A DNA stretch of 64,000 nt, from contig JAHLKI010000010.1 of NCBI GenBank assembly GCA_025602905.1, forward strand, positions 124,001 to 188,000, given 5' to 3'. This document shows positions 55,576-64,000 of this stretch, in pieces. The notes beneath the pieces were generated by a model. The model was not told the DNA's origin and did not search any database. It worked only from the letters and a program-made list of their open reading frames with translations. Source of the stretch: Phlyctochytrium arcticum (Eukaryota > Chytridiomycota > Chytridiomycetes > Chytridiales > Chytridiaceae). Numbering within the stretch: position 1 is the first letter of the stretch; the number at the start of each line of letters is the position of its first letter. The position numbers and the translations under genes were made by a program.

Positions 55576-57267
55576 TTAAAAGTCCCTAAATTTGTCACGG
55601 TAAGGGTCAGGGCAAACGATACCATACGGCTCATGGTCTTCTGGGTACGCATCAAAGTTGCTGGTATCCCCTTCTCCCTTCAGAGGTGGAATATAAGGAG
55701 CTTGCACTTGCAAAGCTCGTAGTTTTTCCCAATCGATTCCCGCAAACCATTTGTGCCGCTTGATATCGTTGACTCCTCCTCTCAGATTACCGTAACGTTT
55801 GGTGAGATCTGGAGACAGCAGTCTTTTCACGAGGTCCTTTGCGGCTGGATCAAAATGCGTTGGGAACTTTGGCTTACAAGCCAGAATTTTTTCGTAGAGC
55901 TTGAAGTGATCTTCATCGTAGAAAGGAGGATGGCCTGCCAACATCTGCTCAACTGTAAGCAACTGCCATCTCCGAAGGCAAAGGTATATTTTCAAACCTC
56001 GTAAATGAGAATGCCCAGTGCCCACCAATCGACAGCTCTACCGTAACCGCGAGATTGAATGATCTCGGGTGCGAGGTAGTCAGGTGTACCGCAAAGTGTC
56101 CATGTTACATCTGGAACGTGTTTAGCAAAACCAAAGTCTGTAATCTTGATGTTGCCTCTGGCGTCTATGAGAAGATTCTTACGCGGTAAAAGGTTGAGAG
56201 AACGTAGGTCAGGAGTGAGTTGTTACGGAATTACCTCAGGCTTCAGATCTCTGTAGATGACATCCTTGGAATGCAGGTGCTCGAACGCCATTACTACCTC
56301 TGCTGCATAAAATCGAGCTACGTGATTTGGAAACCGCTATTGAGAAACCTCAGCCGATTGAAATATCCCAGTAAACAAGATCTAAGGATCATACCCCACA
56401 ACGCCGCAAATATGAAAATAGCTCTCCTCCTTGCACATATTCCATGACAAAGTACAGATTGGCACAATCCTGAAATGTGCCCAGCATGCTGACCAGGAAT
56501 GGGAAGTCGATTTGTTCGAGAATGTTTTTCTCGTTTACTGTATGCTCAACTTGCTTCATCTTCACAATTTCGGACTTCTTCAGAACTTTCATGGCATAGT
56601 ATTTGCCCGTCGCCTTCAGTCGAACAAGGTGCACGCGTCCGAAAGAACCAGTTCCCAACGTCCGATCAAGATTGAAATCCTGTAAGGAGAACTTCTGCCT
56701 TTTCTTAACGACGGAACTTGCGCCAGGTACCGCAGGAAGACTAGGTGCGATGGTATGACCGGCCGGATTTACTGGAGAGGTACCTGCGGTGCTTGGTGCC
56801 GGTCGAGTGACGGCAGCAGGTGGAGATGTAACTCCACTTGAGCTTCCAGCAGTTGAATCTAACCAATTCTGCGAACATGAAGTGCCTTAATTAGCATGTA
56901 CGAGAACGATTGAAAATAATCGGGATATCCCCACCTTTCCACCTTTATTGGAATTGTCCAAATCCATTGGAAGAGGCCCGCTGTCATGAGTCCCAGATCT
57001 GGAGTGTCCGGATTGATGATGATCAACTTGCATAGCATGTCCGCCGACAATAGACATGGCAGATGTGTCCTTTAAGATTGGGGAAGGACTTTCCAATCTG
57101 ACTGCCGATGGTTCTTTGGTCAATGCGCTATTCGCAGATAGCGAGGATGGCAACAGCGGTGGTTCTGGTCCTTTCGCAGGTGTTGGGTTTATAGCGTTGT
57201 TCTTGACTCCAGTTCCTTTGCTCGAGCCAGTAAGTTTTTTCAAAAGTGACATGACCGCTCCCGACAA
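55576..57267 (-). CDS. TPK: cAMP-dependent protein kinase catalytic subunit
   Basis: Exons 57267-56935, 56868-56395, 56336-56235, 56177-55998, 55944-55576; 485 aa. A Ser/Pro/Gly-rich, disordered N-terminus of ~165 residues, common in fungal PKA, precedes the kinase domain. All AGC/PKA features are present: GTGSFGRV loop, AMKVLKK lysine, YRDLKPEN catalytic loop, TDFGFAKH, activation segment [14 protein letters not shown] with the PDK1-site Thr, [15 protein letters not shown], and the C-tail ending in the hydrophobic FRDF motif. It phosphorylates targets when cAMP releases the regulatory subunit. The membrane PDE elsewhere in the window would oppose this pathway if it accepts cAMP. Confidence 0.95.
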
Positions 57268-57757
57268 ATATCCTGCGCGAATTCCAGTTCAAGCTGCTCG
57301 CAAGAACTCTAGGCGCCCTTGGCCTGGTGACGAGATACTTCCGGTTGATTGTTCGTTAACGGCCTCCACTAATAGTACTGAACACGACGTGAGAGCTGTC
57401 GTTCACGGCGCAAAATCGAATGCTGACCTAATTACATCCGCTCGTATGCAGCAGTCAGCCCAGTAGCCAAAACCCAAACTTGCCCAGTTGCTATAAACGG
57501 AGACACACCCGTTTGGCACGCGGAAGTTAAAATTATAGGAGATTTGAATGAAATAGAACGTATGACTCTAAAGCGAGAAAGTATCTGCTGGTTTTAATTC
57601 GACAGAATCTCTGCTTTGCCTTTTCAAATTTAGCTTACTTGCTGGCGATGATCGTCCTGGGAAGACGACCGACCAAGGCGGAAACGCGCTGACATTCCGA
57701 CAAGCTGTCGTAAGCCTGCGCCACAGAACATTGTCATCACTTCCATAATATTTCCAA
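57268..57757. promoter_or_regulatory. Divergent promoter region, PKA catalytic subunit / multi-pass membrane protein
   Basis: 490 bp between opposite starts; a + strand open frame overlapping the PKA first exon is a shadow. No specific element identified. Confidence 0.4.
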
Positions 57758-58807
57758 TTGCCTACCACCACCATGCCAAGACGGAATTCTTTTGGCACAG
57801 GCCCACTTGTCGACAATGGGCCGCTGTGGATAAGTCTTAGTTACACCCTTGGATCTTTTCTATTCCTGCTCAGCGCGGCTCTTGGTTATGCTGCGTCCAT
57901 ACCCCTCACTGCTACATATGCACACTTGCTTTGGTCTAACCTTACGTTTCTTGTCGGATGTATCTTTTTCACCGTTACAATCTCGATCGAGTTTACATCT
58001 GCCACGCCTCCATCGTTCTCCGAGCTTTGGCCCCACTTTTGTCCTCCAAAAAAAGTCGCACCAGCAGTTCCATCGAATTTGAACAGTAGCATTTTCAATC
58101 ATGATGGAAAACCAACGCAACGGCGTGTGCATCCGGAAAGCAAGCTTGTTGTGGAAGACTTGACGAAATTAGATGATGAACTGCTGTGGGATAGCGCGGC
58201 AAGTTCAGAAATTACAACGTCCGGCAGTTTCGATTTGGCGAAGCAGGAATATACTGAGAAGCAGCTTTCTGCGCACAATTCGTCCAGCCTATACCTCTGG
58301 TTTGCGACCTTTTTTTACTTGGTCGGTATATTCTTCTTTGATATGGAAGCTATCACGCTTCTTCTTGTATCAGCACCTGGCATCACCTTACAGATTCAAA
58401 CTCTTGAACATGCTACGGACCTCGTATCTCGATTGGGCATTTACTTCTGCAGCCTGTTGGGATCACTGGGATTTCTTTTAGGAGTTATCTTTTCTCTGTG
58501 TGGTTTGCTGAAAACAACAACCCTGCCTGCACTTTGTCGGCAGCCGAATTTCTATACTTTATTCTGCTTCTTCTGGGGCTCAGTGGCTTTCTTAATCGGC
58601 AGTCTTCCAGGCCTGTACGACTTGAACCGAATAAGTATTCAGAATACGTGTGTGCCTTGGCTTATCGGCAGTGCTCTATACACTGTTGGGAGCCTCTTCA
58701 TGGTTTTATCCACTCAAATGGAGGTCCGTCAGAGTGAGAGCTATAAGTTACAACGCCCACCATCCGTACAACGGGCACAATCAGCTTTAGGGGTTACAAT
58801 TGTATAG
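57758..58807 (+). CDS. Multi-pass membrane protein with repeated GS-L/F-F helices (YrhK-like)
   Basis: Single exon, 349 aa. Helices come in pairs beginning with a Gly-Ser motif: SYTLGSFLFLLSAALGYA, NLTFLVGCIFFTVTISIEF, FYLVGIFFFDMEAITLL, SLLGSLGFLLGVIFSLCGLL, FFWGSVAFLIGSLPGLYDL, LIGSALYTVGSLFMVLSTQM; about eight segments in total. A ~90-residue soluble loop (Pro, Ser, Asp-rich) separates the first pair from the rest. The repeating pattern resembles the YrhK-like domain seen in uncharacterised fungal membrane proteins. Function unknown. The gene converges with the esterase-ABC gene across only 56 bp. Confidence 0.7.
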   Translation: MPTTTMPRRNSFGTGPLVDNGPLWISLSYTLGSFLFLLSAALGYAASIPLTATYAHLLWSNLTFLVGCIFFTVTISIEFTSATPPSFSELWPHFCPPKKVAPAVPSNLNSSIFNHDGKPTQRRVHPESKLVVEDLTKLDDELLWDSAASSEITTSGSFDLAKQEYTEKQLSAHNSSSLYLWFATFFYLVGIFFFDMEAITLLLVSAPGITLQIQTLEHATDLVSRLGIYFCSLLGSLGFLLGVIFSLCGLLKTTTLPALCRQPNFYTLFCFFWGSVAFLIGSLPGLYDLNRISIQNTCVPWLIGSALYTVGSLFMVLSTQMEVRQSESYKLQRPPSVQRAQSALGVTIV

Positions 58808-58863
58808 TAGTAAGCCACAATAATTATGTTATGTACATACATAGGCCTTCTCTTTTATGTGAG

Positions 58864-61800
58864 TTACAGAGGATTCTCTATATCCTGCTGCGCAGTAGCC
58901 ATGGCTGCATCCAAAAAGCCCTCATCAAAATTTCCCACAGAATCCCCCGTTTGTGTTCCCATTTCCTTCTTCAAAGCGCCGTCAAGAACCTTTTGGCTTG
59001 CTCGAACCCAAGCAGAGGGCCCGAATTTGCGCTTGTTCGCGTTCCAGAATGTATCCCAATATGCGTCGCGCAGCAACAAGAGAAATTGGATCGTTCTCAT
59101 GGCGAGCCAGATCAGTGCTAATGATACAATACCTTGTCCCGGTGGAATTTTGTCCGTCCTGGCTTCTTCCACAATGACATCGCCAATCGTCGCATGGCAA
59201 TATCCACCTCTTTGAAATATGCACTCTCCCACCCCGGCAGCATTCGCTCTGATCAAAGGCGACAACGCCCAGAAGGTTGGATTGAGATACTGAAACCAGG
59301 CAATCCAATCGTATACGCTCGAGTCACCCTTTTTAATCCAGATACCACTGGTGATCGCAAGAACGGCTTGAGAGAAAAAAGCCACACTTCTAGCCTCAGG
59401 ACGGCCCAGGCGCGTGCAGTATACCAGGGTAAACAGTGTGGTGGTGCAGTTGTAGTAGAGTAAAAAAATGGAAAGCACGGTCCCAATGCGACTAGGATCT
59501 GGATTGCACTCTAGAATGAAATATGCAGATATCACGGCAGCAAGCCCTTCCATGGTTGCCATCGCCGTTTCATATAGCAGCCGATGGCAGAAAAATGCTA
59601 TTGGGCTGATCGATCCATTCTCCGAGTCATTGTTATAGACATCGCGATCCTCATAGTAGTCGAAGGAAATATGAATATTCTTTAGTGCTGGAAGACCCAC
59701 GCATGCTTTTGAAAAATTGTTTTAGAATTTCAATTCTGTCGCAACAAATTGCGCAGCATACCTAATGCAAGTCCCTTGGTTTGTAAAACAATAGAAAGAG
59801 CATCATTACCAGGACGCCTTTGTAATAATGCGAGAAGCCATACTCCCCCACCAGATATAATCATCATGTTGAATTTCCTCCTGACTGGTCGAGTTGTCCA
59901 CCATCTGGATGCGATGATAAAAATCTGCTTAACTGGCCATGGCTTGATGTTTTTGCTCCGAATCTTAAGTGTCTTGCCGCTGGATATTTTTAGGGCCTCC
60001 ATAGACCCGGCTGCTGCAATCGTAGTAACTGCGGGAGGTAGAGTGAATCCGCGGTGCGTCGAAGTATCAGGTTGTACAGAGGTTTTGTTTTTGAAAGGAA
60101 AAGTGATACTTAAAGAGCTACGCTTCTTGGCAGTATCGCTGCTGCCTTTACTATAGGGCAAGTATTCCAGCGCTAGTATTGGCGATGGTGCGACATCTTT
60201 CCCGACGACATCCATCCAAGATTCGTTACGAGTGATTGCTAGGTGTCCCTCCGGACGTTGATCACGCTCAACATACTCGTCCCATTGGCTACTTGCCCAG
60301 GCGGCATTGCGGGGACGAATAGCTCCTGCCACGTCCATGATAAGATCTGCAGGGTTCGCCTCATCAGCTTTTTTGCCGTCTTTAGCTTCATCTGCATCTT
60401 CTTCTTCTTCAAGAACCGCAGCATTGGTTTCCTTTTCCACAAGTTTGTTCCGGAGATATAAGAAAAAACTTTCGGATCCTTCGGGAGTGTTCGCATATAA
60501 TAACCGGCCGTAGACCAGCACCACTACCTGAGAGAAAAGCCGGAACATTTCCGGACGGGGTTGATGAATTGAAACAACTACCGTATAGCCCTGCCCCGCC
60601 AGCTGCGACAATGCAATACCAACGTCAAGAGTCGATTTTGCATCTGATTAGGCAGAGTGAGTAGATGACTTTTTTTTTGAACCGCAAATTTCGAATACCT
60701 AATCCTGATGTGGGTTCATCCAAAAACAAAACGCTGGGCTTCTTGAGAAGGGCAACTGCAATGGATAAACGTCTCATCTGACCTCCAGATATGCCGCCTT
60801 GATTATGCTCCGGTCTTTGAATCACCACGTCCGCGCAGGATGTTAAATTCAATAGGTTAAGAAGACGATCGATTCGACTGCTGCGCTGCGCATGAGTCCT
60901 TGTCACTGGTAGCTTGAAGCAAAACCAATTCAATAATTGCTAATGCTTTTTACCATCGTGAGAACCTTACCTCCAGTAGTGAATTGAAAATCATGACCTC
61001 ACGAACTGTGAGACCATAGTAAGGTGGGTCATGCTGAGGCACAAAGCCCGTCATAAATCGAAAAGCTGTAGCGCTGTAGGAAGATAGGGGCTGTCCCGCG
61101 AATAGAATCTTTTCTTGCGGAGCAGAGGCTTTCAAGCGACGATTGAGCTAGGCCGCTGTATCAGTAACTGTCAAATGACTCAACCCGCTTACTAACCAAT
61201 GATAGTAAAGTTGTCTTCCCTGCTCCACTGGGACCCATGATGGCGGTAATCGTACCTGGTTCACATTTGAAGGACACCGCATCTAACAGTCTCTTTCCAT
61301 TTGCGACATCCCCTGCTCGGTAAGTGACGTTCTTGCACTCTAACATCACAGGACGTGGCATCTCCTCGGGGCCCATAGTTTGATATTTCGACATGGATGG
61401 TTTCCGACCCTTTTCATCATTTAAACCTTCTTCCGAAGCACATATTACACGAAAGAGCCGCCGGAAATGGTACCGTAGCGCAAAGCTGCCGAGCAGGAGA
61501 AACAAGTTTGTTCCTAAAAAAAAGCCGACCATACTAATTGCGACGCCTAGAACAGGGACCGAAAGGCCGGCAGATTTCTTCTGTAGACTGTAGATGTATG
61601 AATCTTCAAACCTTGGCGAAAATTGATAACCTTGTCGGTCCCACAGATCGCATTTCTCTGCTAGTGGGTGTATCTTGTCAAGAATAGGAGTATAAGAGGT
61701 GTTGGCTAATGCTTGCGCAGCTGGAAAACGCAGCACAGTGAACTCAGAAAGCGTTGCGGGCAGCCACGGTGGGTCACTGATTGTTAGATCAAGATCGTGC

Positions 61801-63386
61801 ACAAAGCTATGAAAATAGGAGCGAAAGGCGTCTCCCACCGGTTGAGAGACCGCTTGGTATATTATTAGTGAATGCAATATGGTAAGAGCGCGCAAAACTT
61901 TACCAACCATCACTTGGGGTCCTGAATAGGTATGATAGATCGGTGGTATGACAAGCATGGTCATCGCAAATATTGCCCAAAGGTTCGTCGGAGCCACCAA
62001 GCCAGGGTGCCTCGAATATGTACGATCGCACAGTGGTGGACAGTGAGGCGCGAATCGACTTGCGCAGCGGGCAGAGGAACAGCCAATCGCCGATCATGTC
62101 AGTAAGATGAGGCTTTCGATCGGCTAGATAGTCATCATTCTCAGCATTATACACTTGCTGGACAGCTTTCGCATTGGGAGCAAATAAGGCATCGCTAGAA
62201 AACACTTTAGTCACAAAACGACGCGAATCTCGTACATACTTACAGCGCAACATTGAACATTCCCGAACTGACCTCTCCGGAAAACGCCTCTTTTAGAAAC
62301 AAGTATGCTTCGTAGCTGACACCACCGATCTGGGCAAATGATGAGATAGGTGAGCATCAGTGTAAAGACGACATTGATGCTTACAATGGCTTGAACACCA
62401 TTAGTTACGTGGGCGTCCCCAAGAATATCAAAGGGGTTAAGGATAATGTCTACGCCATCCATCACGGGTGCCATTGACTTGATCTCAATTTTTGCCAATT
62501 TTTTTTCTGTGTCGTCGTCCTCTTCCGCAGCATTGAGTACTGCACGCATAGACTTGTCTCGAAGACATGTCACAGCTGCGCATTTTAAAGATTTTGCTAA
62601 CTTGGCGGCCAATTCTTGACTTTCGAGACGCGTCGATAGCTTTATTGCCGGAGGACTCATCAAAAAGACTTTGGATATCTGCTCTCTTGTCGCTTGATCC
62701 GCCAGATGCATTAAAATCGATTGTGCTCCAGCCGACTGACCTAAGAAAGTGCTTCTTGAAAAGTTCCCACCGAATGAATGAATGTCTCGTGCAATCCATT
62801 TGAGTGCCACACGTTGATCCAGCAGCCCAAAGTTGGTCGTCTGTGCTGTGTTATCCAAAGCGCTTAAATCAAGGAAGCCTAAGACTCCCAGACGGTAGTT
62901 GAACGACACTACAATAGCATTCATGCGCAGCGCCAGTTCTGCGCCATCGTAAGCAGCCATCCCCGCTCCCCCAAATTGAAAGGAACCTCCATGAAAGAAG
63001 ACGATCACTGGCAGAGATGTAGATGTAGAATTGATCTCTGATGCATTGTTGAAAGGGGTCCATATGTTCAAAAACAGGCAATCTTCCGCAATCGTTTCCG
63101 GGCATAATACCGTCTGGCATATTTGCGGGCAATTACTTCCAAAATAGAGTGCGTCTGACGCTGCTGTGTTGTTGTCAAGGTTTGCGGTTGCCCACCGCAC
63201 GGCTTCTCCGTATCTAATTCCAAGAAATTCGAAAGCACCTAATTTGTTCAATCGACCCCGAACGGACCCCCCCAAAGATAAGTTGACCGTCGCAAATTCA
63301 TTTACGTTGGATGAGGCAATAGATACCCAGAGGAAAGGGAAAATCAGGAAAAATGCCTTGGCTACTATGCCACTAATCTTGGCCAT
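58864..63386 (-). CDS. Carboxylesterase-ABCG transporter fusion protein
   Basis: Eight exons: 63386-62385, 62329-62244, 62194-61908, 61852-61197, 61147-60971, 60912-60699, 60643-59762, 59705-58864; 1381 aa, in frame. A signal peptide ([15 protein letters not shown]) precedes a carboxylesterase/cholinesterase-fold domain, ~30-540: [25 protein letters not shown], nucleophile GQSAG (Ser218), likely Glu near 341 (VSYEAYLF) and His near 444 ([10 protein letters not shown]). A helix at ~552-583 follows, then an ABCG NBD: Walker [10 protein letters not shown] (~665), FVPQHD, signature [12 protein letters not shown], Walker [14 protein letters not shown]-loop SIHQPR. The C-terminal ~360 residues are an ABCG membrane domain ([12 protein letters not shown]). 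N-glycosylation sequons lie in the esterase part. Exon 61852-61197 alone encodes the esterase tail, the helix and Walker A, so fusion is not an assembly of neighbouring genes. Confidence 0.9.
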
Positions 63387-63777
63387 ATTTTGTCCAAGAG
63401 TGCTAGACGCTTCTGAACTGCTCTAGGTAGGTAATTGGAAAACATTTTACGTAAATGGGAAATGACGGTTGTTTTATCCTGGTATACGTCAATCCGGTTC
63501 ATAACTTCTTCCAACGCGCGAAGTCGAGGTAGTAAGAGCTGGAATGAACCACCAAAACTACTATTATTTATGATTCAAGACTTAATTCATTTGTGCTAAG
63601 CAACAGAGGCAATTCGGCTGCAGTTTTAGAAACAACAGAAGTGAGAAGAATTACAGATCCTCATGATCCAAGAAGATATTAGAAAGAAATGTATCTACAA
63701 ATTGGTAACGGTATACATTCAAGATAACAATTGCCACATCATGCCAAGCTTCTTCTATATACACTGACCCAGTCGGC
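63387..63777. other. Spacer between dynein 3' end and esterase-ABC promoter
   Basis: 391 bp with no gene; the promoter of the esterase-ABC gene and the 3' UTR of the dynein gene share it. Confidence 0.45.
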
Positions 63778-64000
63778 CTAGTCCGCTCCACACAACAGAC
63801 AAACTCCACCAAGAATCCATTTCTGTGGTCGCTCTTTGGTTTTCAAATTAAATGTCCATACGAAAGTAGGCCCACGTTGGCGTGTGCGATACACGGGGCA
63901 CTCATACACCCCTTTAGTATCTTTTTTGTCGACGGGTATAGCTTTGATGTATATTACTGGCATCGCTGGGGTGAGTTCTTTGAGCAGACTCTCCTGGATG
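63778..64000 (-). CDS. C-terminal end of an axonemal dynein heavy chain (partial)
   Basis: The last 73 or so codons of a gene that continues past the right edge, ending at 63778. The peptide ESLLKELTPAMPVIYIKAIP ... YECPVYRTRQRGPTFVWTFN ... KERPQKWILGGVCLL is the characteristic final beta-barrel of dynein heavy chains. The RGPTxVWTFNLKTKE wording is that of outer-arm beta/gamma-type axonemal chains rather than cytoplasmic dynein; that subtype call is from memory of the family. The protein drives flagellar beating. Confidence 0.88.
   Translation of the reverse strand, partial: IQESLLKELTPAMPVIYIKAIPVDKKDTKGVYECPVYRTRQRGPTFVWTFNLKTKERPQKWILGGVCLLCGAD

Noticed and set aside
57056..57466. 136-codon + strand frame
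   Set aside because: It is a shadow of the first PKA exon running into the promoter.

Overview
The window comes from the nuclear genome of an intron-rich, flagellated (zoosporic) fungus, most likely a chytrid; that placement is inferred. It holds two flagellar genes: CEP104 (ciliary-tip protein) at the left, and the 3' end of an axonemal dynein heavy chain at the right edge. Between them lie fungal-type genes such as squalene synthase, a wax-synthase-like enzyme and a fungal carboxymuconolactone-decarboxylase-like protein. Introns are mostly 45-70 nt, start GTRAGT and end YAG. I rebuilt the spliced genes by hand; apart from one gene with an apparent single-base frameshift, and one low-confidence short model, exon lengths sum to a multiple of three.

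Layout. 1-14 kb is gene-dense: a Gln/His-rich tail of a cut-off gene, CEP104, squalene synthase and exopolyphosphatase as a divergent pair, a small membrane protein, and a large membrane-anchored cyclic-nucleotide phosphodiesterase. 14-25.6 kb is gene-poor, with a decayed oxidoreductase fragment, a 165-bp tandem repeat, smaller repeats and a few weak small gene models. A Gfo/Idh/MocA oxidoreductase follows. 27.76-36.21 kb is a nested transposon pair: a Mutator-like element (135-bp terminal inverted repeats, 9-bp target duplication) whose transposase gene is split by a Copia LTR retrotransposon (near-identical LTRs, 5-bp target duplication). A small secreted 8-cysteine protein sits just outside it. 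38-64 kb is gene-dense again: malic enzyme (frameshifted in this sequence), DNMT2, a flavin-reductase-domain protein, ubiquilin/Dsk2, an LRR-RhoGEF-PH protein, a wax-synthase-like enzyme, a carboxymuconolactone-decarboxylase-like protein, an LAT amino-acid transporter, PKA catalytic subunit, a multi-pass membrane protein, a carboxylesterase-ABCG fusion, and the dynein tail.

Most notable: the 58.9-63.4 kb gene encodes, in one continuous frame, a signal peptide, an apparently catalytically complete extracellular carboxylesterase/cholinesterase-fold domain, a membrane helix, an ABCG-type ATPase and the ABCG membrane domain. I know of no described protein with this architecture. The membrane PDE and the PKA catalytic subunit together point to a cAMP pathway. 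Several genes are arranged head-to-head over 200-500 bp and probably share promoters.
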